Source of the DNA: Undaria pinnatifida
Lineage: Eukaryota > Sar > Phaeophyceae > Laminariales > Alariaceae
NCBI GenBank assembly: GCA_012845835.1
Contig: JABAKD010000013.1
Coordinates: 10,735,201-10,799,200 of the forward strand
Direction: 5' to 3'
DNA: 64,000 nucleotides
The translations under genes were made by a program, and so were the position numbers. Each line of letters opens with the position of its first letter. Within the stretch, counting starts at the first letter, position 1. Positions 1 to 11,157 of this stretch are shown here, piece after piece. The notes under the pieces were generated by a model. The model was not told the origin of the DNA and made no database searches. It saw nothing but the letters and a program-made list of their open reading frames with translations.

Positions 1-899
1 TACGACTTAACTTTGCCAACGGCACTCGTACTGCACTTTGAGCTATCTGCTGTGGTTCTGGTTGCTACTAGTTGCTGCAGTATGTGCTAGAAGTTTCGCC
101 CTTCGGCTACTGCTGCTGCACCTGATGTGTGTTTGCCAATGTTGTCAGTTGGCGTTCATGCTCGTCGTACATACTGCTGTTCTCACCCAGTACGTAAGAG
201 TTTCCTCGTACCTCGACAGCACGACGACGAGCTCAAAACAGAAGGGAGGTGACATGAAATGGCATGGACAATGGCCACATAGAAGCGAGCACAGCGGGAT
301 AGTTCGCTGCGAATCAACCGCACTCGTTCATGCCTACAGCAGAGGCTGGCTGGAGTGTCAGCGGCCATGCTAAAGCCAGGGCCAAAGGCCGAAGAGACGG
401 CTCTTCTACCTGCTTGGTTTTGTCTCGAGATTCTGTTATATATATTGGACAGAGTGATGCGTGTACGACTTAACTTGCCAACTGCACTCGTACTGCACTT
501 TGAGCTATCTGCTGTGGTTCTGGTTGCTACTATTTGCTGCAGTATGTGCTAGAAGTTTCGCCCTTCGGCTACTGCTGCTGCACCTGATGTTGTGTGTTTG
601 CCAATGTCGTCAGTTGGCGTTCATGCTCGTCGTACATACTGCTGTTCTCACCCAGTACGTAAGAGTTTCCTCGTACCTCGACAGCACGACGACGAGCTCA
701 AAACAGAAGGGAGGTGACATGAAATGGCGTGGACAATGGCCACATAAAAGCGAGCACAGCGGGATAGTTCGCTGCGAATCAACCGCACTCGTTCATGCCT
801 ACAGCAGAGGCTGGCTGGAGTGTCAGCGGCCATGCTAAAGCCAGGGCCAAAGGCCGAAGAGACGGCTCTTCTACCTGCTTGGTTTTGTCTCGAAATTAT
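1..899 (+). repeat. Direct tandem duplication, unit about 433 bp
   Basis: Bases 1-433 and 467-899 are near-identical direct copies, both starting TACGACTTAACTT and both ending at CTTGGTTTTGTCTCGA. A 33-bp spacer separates them. They differ by scattered substitutions and small indels (for example one extra T near base 14 in copy 1 and a short insertion near base 590 in copy 2). Each copy contains an open frame of about 110 codons on +, but the frames differ only through random changes and show no recognisable domain, so I read them as repeat DNA. Copy 1 begins at the window edge, so more copies may lie upstream. Confidence 0.85.
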
Positions 900-1139
900 G
901 TTACATGAAAATGTCATGATTCCATGGTTTGGGAGTTATTTTGTCACGAAACGTTTTGCCGTCGGTAATTTGTGTCGCGAAGTTGTTGGATATCGTCGGT
1001 AACTTGTGTCACGTTTTAGGTGAACCCACACTAAAAAACTGAATTTCCAGCTGGCAAAACGAGCAGAAACAAAAACAATAAAAAGACCGGGCAAGAAACC
1101 AAACGAACTATTAATGGTAAAAAAGTACAGCAAAGAAAC

Positions 1140-1560
1140 TAACGCTCGAGAGTATGCCACCGCAAAATTCCAAACATTGTCACGTACCTTTTGGAAATGA
1201 TGCCAATTTTGTAAATCATTCAGGCGTTGCAGCCATTAAGATTCAACAATTTTTCCAAAATTCCTCCTCGACATGCGGTATTTTTGCAACTTCTCGCTCG
1301 TCTCGCTCGGCACCCGTCCGCGTTCACGTCGATGTGCGGAACGGACACGGCAGGGCGAGGGGCGTTGGAGCCGCCCCCCGAAGGCGGCGCTCGAACCAAG
1401 CTATATTCGACCGAGAATTCTAGTTCCGCCAATCGCATGCTTCGGCCGAGACAAAAAACTCCTGACCAAATACATGACACCCAAGGGAATGCTTTTATAT
1501 ATATTTATAACAGATCGCGGTCATGGGCACGTTTATCGAGTACCCAAAAAGTGTAAAAAG
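1140..1560 (+). repeat. Dispersed repeat family F, copy 1
   Basis: This copy shares long blocks with sequences inside BRX1 intron 3 (28720-30590). Conserved marks are GCTCGAGAGTATGCCACCGC, the block TATTTTTGCAACTTCTCG, and a GC-rich core containing GGGCGAGGGGCGTTGGAGCC followed by a segment ending in GACCGAGAATTC. The core can be read as a protein frame in several copies, but the reading frame is not kept between copies. No terminal repeats or target duplication were found, so the class is unknown. Confidence 0.7.
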
Positions 1561-1650
1561 TCCTGCTATTGAGTACACCCGAGAAAGTACCGGTTAAATG
1601 CGAAATCGTTATTTTTTCGGGGCAGGTTTTTTTGTACGTACAATTAATGG

Positions 1651-1750
1651 TCACACGACGTGTATGGAAATACGTGGAAGTGTGGTGAGCTTAAGCTTTA
1701 TTTTTCCCCATCCGCTGGAGGATAAATAAATTATAAAAAAAAAAAAAAAT
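1651..1750 (+). repeat. Retroelement 3' tail, copy 1
   Basis: The sequence CACACGACGTGTATGGAAATACG, GTGGTGAGCTTAAGC, TTTATTTTTCCCCATCCGC and an A-rich end reappears at 59983-60090 on the - strand and at 61840-61960 on the + strand. In all three it finishes in a poly-A run, so this is the 3' end of a LINE or SINE family. The GTATG..AATACG segment can form a small hairpin. The hAT element begins only about 30 bp downstream. Confidence 0.65.
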
Positions 1751-1778
1751 GATCGCGTCCGGTAGCTAGTGATAATAA

Positions 1779-1866
1779 CAGGGATGGCAGCTACGGCAGA
1801 TTGTCCACGTTACGGCCCCGTAATTACCGCAAATCAGCTTTTGACGTTACGACCCTGTAATTACGG
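1779..1866. repeat. Left terminal and subterminal repeats of the hAT element
   Basis: After the 12-bp inverted repeat, two diverged copies of ACGTTACGRCCCYGTAATTA occur at 1807-1829 and 1844-1866. Similar TTACG/GTAATTACG words recur at the right end. hAT transposases are known to bind subterminal motifs of this kind; the binding role here is inferred from position and repetition. Confidence 0.6.
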
Positions 1867-2366
1867 CTACCGCTAGGGGATGAAAGTGAACCATCCCCGG
1901 GGGTTCCGTGTCTAACTCTGTTACAGCATCCCTGGGGGTTCCGTGCCTGGCGTTTGTCGATGAAAATACGAAAATGTGGTTGTCGGTTGTCGAGCGTTGC
2001 TCCCTCCACTGCAACTGCATGTGTTATGTGATGTGATACCCTACAGCCTACAGCCTGGCACACCTGCAGAGGGCGCAGGACCAGGCTTCAGGAAGAAATG
2101 ATCATACTATCATACTAGCATTCTCCATTGTCCATTCTCCATATCATTTATCATTTATTATTTCTCTTTGCTAAATATGCACCGAGCATTCACCAGCAGC
2201 AACAGTCAACAGGACGCGAGCCCGCAACTCCTCGGGTCCTGGTCTTGAGACCTGAGTCTTGCAGCACATTTAGCCAGCACCCCAACTGCCCCCTCTGTAT
2301 CCTGCACCCCCCCCCCCGCCAAAACAAGAGCAGCAGTCTCTACTGCTGCCAGCGCAAAAAGGAAAG

Positions 2367-5300
2367 CTATATCTCCACCCCAAAGTCCTGCGAATCGGCG
2401 CCCTCGAAATTATCGTCGAGCCCATCTCCGCTCTCGATAGCATCCCCGCTCTCGTCCTCGCTGCCGACGGAGCCGTCAGACTCGTCTGCATCCCGGCCCC
2501 AGGCGATGAACGTTGAAGGCGCAGGTTGGCCCTCACGAAGACTTGCTTCTTGGCGCGCTCCGTGGACACGCGTGCGGGCTTGCCACCCATGACATCTGAA
2601 GAGTACCCGGGTGAGGGAAGCGGGCAGAAGGCGGGGGCGTGAGGTGAGACGAGAACAAAATTCGCGATTCGAAATGAACGGTGAAACTGGAGGGCGTGGA
2701 AATTGCACGTGCATGGTTCTTTGTTCTCCTTTCTCTATATTATTTGTTCTTTTTTTTGTCAGCGGAGTGAGGTGTGAGGTGTGAGTCTCTGAATCTTCGC
2801 GATAGCCTTTTCTTTTTTCTTTTTCCTTCAAGTGCACCAGAATCTAAAATCTAAATGCTAAATGGTGATCTTACCTCCGTACAAACTCCAATTGCGCTCC
2901 GCTCCCGCCGATGCAGGTACCTTGGAAGTCACGCGCACCACGACCTGGGCCAGCTCCGGGAGGTGTAGGCCGTAGGTCTGCCACCAGTCGGCAGGTGACA
3001 TCGACTTGGCGAACGAAAGCAGCTCCGCTCCCGCCCACTTCCCGGTCCTGAAAAGACCGAGCTGGGCTCCTGCCTTGCCCACCGGTCCTCCGTTGGGCAG
3101 CTCTGCCGCCGCTGCGATTGCAGCTTCGGAATCGTCGCCGTGGTCGATGAGCAGACGCTTGAACATGGTGGTCGTGTCGGTCAGCATCCGGCCACCGCGG
3201 GGGTTCTTCGTCAAGTCCCTGCTGCGGTACTCGGGGTCGAGGATCCAGGCGGCAGACATAATCGGGCTCCAGACGAACTCGAGCCGACTCTCCGCGTTGT
3301 CCTTCATGTTCGGCAGCCGCGCCAACACGTCGGGGTCCTTCCAGCCTTCTCCCTCCATCGCTTTCGAGACATCCTGCCGCAGCTCCACGACCTGGTCCCA
3401 CCTCTCCGGGATCTTCATGAAGCCGTTGAGGAACTTGGACATGCACGGCAGCGCCCCGTCCCCCATCCTGAGGAGCTTGTACAGGGGGTCATCAGCTGGA
3501 CGAAGAAGTTGACCTCGGACCAAAACTCGCCCTGTAGCGCGTCGCCGTCGTTGATCTCTTTTAGTGCGGCGCGCCCAGCGTCGCGAACCTTCGTCGTTGC
3601 AGTCCTGATGTAGTCTCCGGTGCGCGGGTCGCTGGCGAAGTTCTTCAGAGGCAGCTGTACCTGGTGAAATTTAAATTATACCAGGACAGCAGCGAGAACA
3701 AAAAACGACACAACAGAGAGAAAAACAAGCAACAATGGCAAGCATGAGAGACATAACATAGAATAAAGCAAAGATGCAAATTACCCGTTGAAAATATAAA
3801 ACATCAACATATCTCACATGTCGGATTTTGCAGCAGCTGCATTTGAGCAGTACGGACGTACAGATCTGCATATCTGCATGCTTCTATTCTTATGTTTGAA
3901 TGTTCGCACTTGGAATACTCTCAATGTTAATGTCCCAAAAACTCGCCGTCAGCATGCGCATGGCGACCATGACGTTGGTCGCAAACTGCGTGGCGCAGGG
4001 CGTGATGAGGCGGAGCTCGGTCTTGTCGCCGTAGATGGCGCTCGTGCCGTGGTGGTTTTTGACGAACTGGACGACTCTTGGTGATGCGCTTGATGATGTC
4101 GGCAAGTACGGGAACTTCACGCAGTCCTTGATTAGCAGATCCACAGCGTGAGCACCGCACTTCATGCCTGCCATTCTGGGAAGTGACAGACGGCATCACA
4201 GGTTTGTGGTTGGAGGAAGGGATATTGGGCTCGTGACAAAAAGCAGTACGAGGTACGACTATATTTTTAACGACGAAAGGCGCGATCAAACCAAACAACC
4301 AAACAAGCGGTGCGCCACATTTTCTTATCTTCGTGCTTCTCCTTTACGCCTTGTTTCCTATCCTGTTTTCCTGTTTTCCTAGGTCTTGCATCAGCTGAAA
4401 ACTTGAAACTGAAAACCTGTAGTGCTTTGTTAGCTTGCAGCTTGTACCTGGGGTGCTTCTGCTCGACGAGGGTAAGCAGGCCACCGCAAGCCCCGTCGGT
4501 GACGAGGAGGTCGGTGTCGGCGCAGATGTTCGGCTCGACCAGGGTCAAGAGGTAGTGCATGTCCTTCTTGTGACCGGTGGTGTCGACGGCGGTCAGAAAC
4601 CGCTCCTCTCCATCGATGGATTCGATGATGTTGACCAGCGGCACACCCTGTATCAGGTATCAGATGAGAGAAAAGCAGGGAACAACAAAAAGACACAACA
4701 AAATAAAAAATCACTGCACTTGCATGCAAGCATTTTGCATATTGCTGGGCGCCGTGAACCAATTCGCAGCAGGGTTAGTGTGAGCGCCGAACGAACAAAA
4801 CAATAGACAAACAAAGGCACACGCAATGTTAAAAAGCGAAAAATGCAAAAATGCTGCTGTGCTGTACCTGGCACAACGTTCAACATTAAACAAAAAAAAA
4901 CACACACACACAGGGAACACCGGCAGCGGCGGCGCGGCGGCGCGTTTCGATTTTTGAAAAAAAAAAATGAAAGCAACAAACACCAACACCCACAACTCGC
5001 AACTCTGGGATGGAGGGTCCACACAGCACTCCCGACACAACCGTCAACTGACCGATTTGGTTGTCATGCCGTCGGTCTGTAGCGTCTTCCCGCGTTGAAG
5101 TCCGTTCCTCTCCAGCCGCGCCTTGCTCTCGACATCGACCTTCCTGTACTCCTCGTCGATGTCGGTTCCGGCAAGAGTACGTCTCTCCCTCGCCGTCCAG
5201 CCCGGGACCTTGCTCACCGCGGTTACGAAGTCACGAAAGTACGGGCTCTCCCCAATGCTGAAGGATTGGCCTGTGGCGAGCAAAAACCTCAGAAAGGTCT

Positions 5301-5679
5301 TGTCGGCAGCCTCCTTCCTCTCGCCGTTGTCCTTGCAGCGGAGAAACGTTTGATGCGACTTGACGATAGAGTGCTCCGCCTTGCGATTCCTGGTCGCCGC
5401 CCGCTTGGCTTCGAACTCTCCGAGAACTTTCTTGACAAGAGCGGTCGCTTAAGAGGTTGGTTTAGTGCACTTGGCGACGCCGAAGTTAGTTCTCTTGGCG
5501 AAGTGAGCCGCCATCCGCTCGGTCGTGCCAGCCATCAACTTCTCGCACAGGTTGCACTTGACTTGTACCTTGGACTGGTCATCCGATTGCTTTGTGGTTG
5601 TAACCAGCTGCAGGAGGGCTGGCCGACCCTGGAGACCATCGGGCTCGCTATGAAGGTTGATGGGGGTCTCCTCGCTCAT
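2367..5679 (-). pseudogene. hAT-family transposase (BED finger, DUF659-like, hAT C-terminal), five exons, degraded
   Basis: The exon chain on the - strand is 5679-5053, 4647-4448, 4175-about 3919, about 3660-2875 and 2595-2367, with GT..AG junctions that keep phase. Exon 1 starts MSEETPINLH and encodes a BED zinc finger (CNLC...HF..RTNFGVAKC) and the segment ending LQTDGMTTKS. Exon 2 continues GVPLVNIIESIDGEERF and AVDTTGHKKD, the DUF659 region. Exon 3 gives the MKCGAHAVDLLIKD motif. Exon 4 carries the dimerisation motif SAGAERNWSLYG. Exon 5 completes it with KPARVSTERAKKQ and an acidic Asp/Glu-rich tail. Damage: an in-frame TAA at 5451-5449 just after the BED finger, paired frame switches near 4110-4070, a frameshift near 3497 and another near 2515. 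It would have bound the element ends and catalysed cut-and-paste transposition. Repeats of GCTGTGGG lie just upstream of the start. Confidence 0.88.
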
Positions 5680-5829
5680 GATGTGGTATGCTGTGGGCTG
5701 TGGGCTGTGGGCTGTGTCTGCTGTGTGCTGCACGTGGGCTGTGTGCTGTGTGTGCCGTGGAGTTTTGAATTTTGAAGGGGCCCCGCCCTGGTGCTGAGGG
5801 GTATAAGGGGGCACCGTGACTAACAATAA

Positions 5830-5914
5830 CGGGACATTACGGCGGAAAATCCACGTTACGTACGTCCGAACTACGTCACACGTAATTACGGGTAAAATGT
5901 AACTGCCATCCCTG
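5830..5914. repeat. Right terminal and subterminal repeats of the hAT element
   Basis: GGGACATTACGG, CCACGTTACG and ACACGTAATTACGGG precede the right terminal repeat CTGCCATCCCTG (5903-5914). The TTACG/CGTAA words match the left end in inverted orientation. This segment lies about 150-235 bp upstream of the transposase start and would also contain its promoter. Confidence 0.55.
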
Positions 5915-6023
5915 GATAATAATGTGTCCTTGCGCCACTTCCCTACGACCTTCCCAGGGGGGTACCTTGTATTAATTGTTGTATTTATTTCCGCATCGCG
6001 CAAATCAAACTGCAAACGTCGGC

Positions 6024-7802
6024 ACTCTGTTATACTAACCAAACAGTGGAACCACGGGTAAAGAGGCTCAGCTGATGTGCTGAACAGAACAGTCGCCGCT
6101 GTTTCTGCGCATGCCCAACAGGATCTACTTTTGTTCTCAAAACAATGGCAGATCAACAGCTTTCTTTGTTTTGCTCCGGACGAATCAACTTTTGGATTAT
6201 GGCCCGGTGATCACCTTTACTTTAGGGCGATTCTAGCTCCCGAGGGATACCTTTGCCCTCTAACGAAGCACAACACAGCCTCTCGCTAGTCGTTTGGTTG
6301 GACAACTCTTTGCTTTCCGGGTCAGGTTCGACGTCTTGTTGTCACGATGATGATGGTAAGATCAGCTTATTTTACCGATGTCCTTTGCCTCACAGTGTGC
6401 TTGTCAAGTTCTTTTTATTATCGATGTTCCAAGATCTTAGCCCTTCTGAAATTCAACCGACCCAAGAAAACACACAACAACACTGCCTTGCCTTATCTCC
6501 TCTCTCGACAGCCCTCACTCTTCTGCTGTACGCCGCTTGGTTCAACCCTAGATTCTCCGACCTCGCTGCTTCTACCTCGATCGATGCCGACGAACTTCTA
6601 CCTCGATCGCGGCCGCCGATGAGTGCCGCCTGGCACCCATTAACTCTCCCGCCCCTATGCAAACCGCCAGCGATGTTTCCGACCCCTCGGTTACGCCCGC
6701 AGCCGACGTCGACGCGAACGGCTACTCATCCGTTGCAGCCGATCCACTAGCTGCAGCGCATCGTTTTGGTTAAGGATTAGCAGAAAACATTAAACACGGG
6801 CCTAAACTGCTGACGGAAGACATGAAGAACTCCCACATACACTTCAAAATGGCCAAGGAAGGGTGGCAACTGGGAATCATTCAGGACGTCGACACAGGCA
6901 GCAACGTCCGGCTGCCTTACACCGTCAACCTTTTAGATTTAGAACAACGATTCAATGTAGTGTTATGGGAAGGGAATCACACGGTAGATCTGAAAGCCCC
7001 GCCTTCGTCTTGGTGTTTTCAAATGTTTGGTAGGACGAAGAGCGTAAAGCGGAGGATGGTATAGTCGGGGAGAGGATAATGGGTTCGCATACTCACCTAA
7101 GGTCGACAGGATGTTTACCTAATTGTACGGGTTGCATTCTGGGTGGGCCGGAGATTTGAGTAAGGATGGTTTGGAGCGATTTAACAGCATCGTTAGTCGG
7201 CGGCCGCGATCGAGGTAGAAGTTCGTCAGCATCGATCGAAGTAGAAGCAGCGAGGTCGAAGAATCAAAGGTTGAACCAAGCGGCGTACAGCAGAAGAGTG
7301 AGGGCTGTCGAGAGAGGACATACGGCAAGGCAGTGTTGTTGTGCGTTTGCTTGGGTCGGTTGAATTTCAGAAGGGCTAAGATCTTGGAACATCAATAACA
7401 AAAAGAACTTGACAAGCACACTGCGAGGAAAAGGAACATCGGAAAAATAAGCTGATCTTACCATCATCATCGTGACAACAAGAAGTCGAACCTGAACCGG
7501 AAAACAAAGAGTTGTCTAACCAAACGACTAGCGAGAGGCTGTGTTGTGCTTTGTGCTTCGCTAGAAGGCAAAGGTATCCCTCGGGAGCTAGATTCACCCT
7601 AAAGTAAAGGTCATCACCGGGCCATAACCCAAAAGTTGATTCGTCCGGAGCAAAACGAAGAAAGCTGTTGATCTGCCATTGTTTCGAGAACAAGAGTAGA
7701 TCCTGTTGGGTGTGCGCAGAAATAGCGGCGACTGTTCTGTTTAGCACATTAGCTGAGCCTCTCTACCCGTGGTTCCACTGTTTGGTTAGTATAACATTGG
7801 CG
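6024..7802. mobile_element. Foldback element 1 with arms of about 600 bp
   Basis: The left arm (about 6024-6622) starts TGTTATACTAACCAAACAGT and is repeated in inverted orientation at about 7190-7802. Between the arms is a 570-bp centre (6623-7189). The centre contains an 80-codon open frame (6822-7064), which is also present in element 2 with two base changes, both of which change the amino acid, so there is no sign of selection for protein. No transposase is encoded. Long-armed foldback or non-autonomous terminal-inverted-repeat element is the best description; the superfamily is unknown. Confidence 0.75.
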
Positions 7803-7808
7803 TCGTCG

Positions 7809-10800
7809 GCAATGTTATACTAACCAAACAGTGGAACCACGGGTAAAGAGGCTCAGCTGATGTGCTAAACAGAACAGTCGCCGCTATTTCTGCGCACACC
7901 CAACAGGATCTACTCTTGTTCTCAAAACAATGGCAGATTAACAGCTTTCTTTGTTTTGCCCCGGACGAGTCAACTTTTGGGTTATGGCCCGGTGATGACC
8001 TTTACTTTAGGGCGAATCTAGCTCCCGAGGGATACCTTTGCCCTCTAACGAAGCACAACACAGCCTCTCGCTAGTCGTTTGGTTAGATAAATCTTTGCTT
8101 TCCGGGTCAGGTTTGACGTCTTGTTGTCACGATGATGATGGTAAGATCAGCTTATTTTTCCGATGTTCCTTTGCCTCACAGTGTGCTTGTCAAGTTCTTT
8201 TTATTATTGATGTTCCAAGATCTTAGCCCTTCTGAAATTCAACCGACCCAAGCAAACGCACAATAACACTGCCTTGCCGTATGTCCTCTCTCGACAGCCC
8301 TCACTCTTCTGCTGTACGCCGCTTGGTTCAACCCTTGATTCTTCGACCTCGCTGCTTTTACCTCGATCGATGCTGACGAACTTCTACCTCGATCGCTGCC
8401 GACGATGGTGCTGCTAGACCCGGTGCTTCAGACGCTCTGATCCCGCGGGGGGGGGGGAATCAGCTCAAAACTCTCGTATAACAAGCTGCTAAATGTTAAC
8501 TCTCTAACTCACTGTTAATTCTGACCAATCACGTATCTCGAACTTCTCATCTTCAGGCCCTCGGACCAACTCCTAACCACAGTCTCGGCCCCAAAAAACC
8601 CACAACTTGTCATCCTTCTCAAACGTAAACCAATCATTGTGCTTTTAATTATTCCAGTAGTAAGTCCGCTCGCTTTTGTACGTCCAAGTATCCTTGGTGT
8701 ACCGTTTCAGCTCACGTTCATACAAACCAGAATTCTTACTCACTGTTATGAACTAAACCGACCCTCTAGAACACCGTGAACCTTTTCTTAACGATATTTC
8801 TTCCTGCCTGTTGCGACCAAAAATCAATATCCGTCAACTCAAGATCGTGCTCTTCTCACACAAACGGTCCTATTCTATCTGATTTCAATCTCCTTTCCTT
8901 CTTATTCAGCGGTCACGTACGCAAAACGAATCTCGCGCCATTCCTCCTAAAATCCTACGTGCGTACCAAATTTGTCGACAGGGGCTCAGCACGTTCCTTG
9001 TTTGGTTCTGCCGACCTAAACTGCCGATACTAATGTTATTACGTATGTCGGACCCCTTCCGACAATCAATCACCGAACTATGAACTTCTTACCACATTGG
9101 CCCATCCTGCTTTTTAGTAAGGAATCTGCGGTTTCACTAACTCAAAAGCATATTCCGAAAAAGTAAGAAGTCTTGTCAATCGACAAAAAAACAAATGGGG
9201 GTCCTCCACAACTTTAATGATCTCCTATTTAACCAACCAATCTTGCGCTGTGCGCGACGACCGAAACCAAACAAGGTGTCACACGAGCTCTGCCCTACTC
9301 GCCCATGCCCCTCAAAGTAGCGTGGGGTGGCAACCCGGCAACTCCTCTAGGCTTCGATACAACCGAATATATCAAAAGACAACCTTGAAGTGAAACCCAA
9401 ACACTCAAAACCCATCCTTCCTCCTGAACCGTTAATTTGGCGCAATCTGAGGGGGGGGGGGGGGGGGGGGGCGCCGCTGCAACAATCCCAATCAATAGAC
9501 CTTTACCAACCCAACAGCCTCAACGCGAAAATGGGGGCGTGTTGATGCACTGTTTCCAGGCTTAATACTCTCCCCACACGATTGCTCAATAAACTCTTGT
9601 CGACACTGACTCAGTAGTCCTGAAACAAACAACCCATCCCTTTCCTGAAACGATTTCTCCAAAAAAACTAACGATGCTGTTAAATCGCTCCAAACCATCC
9701 TTACTTAAATCTCCGGCCCACCCAGAATGCAACCCGTACAATTAGGTAAACATCCTGTCGACCTTAGGTGAGTATGCGAACCCATTATCCTCTCCCCGAC
9801 TATACCATCCTCCGCTTTACGCTCTTCGTCCTACCAAACATTTGAAAACACCAAGACGAAGGCGGGGCTTTCAGATCTACCGTGTGATTCTCTTCCCATA
9901 ACACTACATTGAATCGTTGTTCTAAATCTAAAAGGTTGACGGTGTAAGGCAGCCGGACGTTGCTGCCTGTGTCGACGTCCTGAATGATTCCCAGTTGCCA
10001 CCCTTCCTTGGCCATTTTGAAGTATATGTGGGAGTTCTTCATGTCTTCCGTCAGCAGTTTAGGCCCGTGTTTAATGTTTTCTGCTAATCCTTAACCAAAA
10101 CGATGCGCTGCAGCTAGTGGATCGGCTGCAACGGATGAGTAGCCGTTCGCGTCGACGTCGGCTGCGGGCGTGACCGAGGGGTCGGAAACATCGCTGGCGG
10201 TTTGCATAGGGGCGGGAGGGTTAATGGGTGCCAGGCGGCACTCATCGGCGGCCGCGATCGAGGTAGAAGTTTGTCGGCATCGATCGAGGTAGAAGTTCGT
10301 CGGCATCGATCGAGGTAGAAGCAGCGAGGTCGGAGAATCTAGGGTTGAACCAAGCGGCGTACAGCAGAAGAGTGAGGGCTGTCGAGAGAGGACACACGGC
10401 AAGGCAGTGTTATTGTGCGTTTGCTTGGGTCGGTTGAATTTCAGAAGGGCTAAGATCTTGGAACATCAATAATACAAAGAACTTGACAAGCACACTGCGA
10501 GGGAAAGGAACATCGGAAAAATAAGCTGATCTTAGCATCATCATCGTGACAACAAGACGTCGAACCTGACCCGGAAAGCAAAGAGTTGTCTAACCAAATG
10601 ACTAGCGAGAGGCTGTGTTGTGCTTCGTTAGAGGGCAAAGGTATCCCTCGGGAGCTAGATTCACCCTAAAGTAAAGGTGATCACCGGGCCATAACCCAAA
10701 AGTTGATTCGACCGGAGCAAAAAAAAAGAAAGCTGTTGATCTGCCATTGTTTTGAGAGCAAGAGTAGATCCTGTTGGGTGTGCGCAGAAATAGCGGCGAC

Positions 10801-10868
10801 TGTTCTGTTTAGCACATCAGCTGAGCTTCTTTACCCGTGGTTCCACTGATTGGTTAGTATAACATTGG
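7809..10868. mobile_element. Foldback element 2, larger centre
   Basis: The arms are about 7809-8408 and 10246-10868 (inverted). The centre has two parts. Bases 8409-9040 are also found after arm 3 (11757-12370). Bases 9668-10245 are the inverted copy of the centre of element 1. A run of 21 G lies at 9451-9471. It shares enough of its centre with element 1 to be a longer relative with an added block. Its left end faces the right end of element 1 across a short spacer, giving a palindrome at 7770-7840. Confidence 0.7.
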
Positions 10869-10871
10869 CGT

Positions 10872-11150
10872 CTAACCAAACGACTAGCGAGAGGCTGTGT
10901 TGTGCTTCGTTAGAGGGCAAAGGTATCCCTCGGGAGCTAGATTCACCCTAAAGTAAAGGTCATCACCGGGCCATAATCCAAAAGTTGATTCGTCCGGAGC
11001 AAAACAAAGAAAGCTGTTGATCTGCCGTTGTTTTGAGAACAAGAGTAGATCCTGTTGGGTGTGCGCAGAAATAGCGGCGACTGTTCTGTTTAGCACATCA
11101 GCTGAGCCTCTTTACTCGTGGTTCCACTGATTGGTTAGTATAACATTGGC
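10872..11150 (-). mobile_element. Foldback arm fragment
   Basis: Truncated inverted copy of the arm. It begins abruptly at CTAACCAAACGACTAGCGAG, which is an internal arm position, directly after the ACATTGGCGT that ends element 2. The junction looks like a deletion within a former head-to-head array. Confidence 0.7.
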
Positions 11151-11157
11151 GTCGTCG

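Larger units (their letters stand above)
1771..5922 (-). mobile_element. hAT DNA transposon with 8-bp target duplication
   Basis: The element runs from 1779 to 5914 (4136 bp). It starts with CAGGGATGGCAG and ends with the exact reverse complement CTGCCATCCCTG, a perfect 12-bp terminal inverted repeat. The flanks are identical 8-bp direct repeats, GATAATAA at 1771-1778 and at 5915-5922. An 8-bp duplication with short inverted repeats beginning CAG is the hallmark of the hAT superfamily. A single transposase gene lies inside on the - strand and is broken by stops and frameshifts, so this copy cannot move by itself. The perfect target duplication shows that the ends have not rearranged since insertion. 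Confidence 0.93.

Noticed and set aside
6822-7064. 80-codon open frame conserved in foldback elements 1 and 2 as a possible gene
   Set aside because: The two copies differ at only two bases and both changes alter the protein, which is what neutral copies of young repeat DNA give. No domain is visible.
7862-8074. Recurring 70-codon frame MLNRTVAAISAHTQQDLLLF in all foldback arms
   Set aside because: It is part of the inverted-repeat arm, present at least five times in both orientations. Frame conservation follows from high sequence identity.
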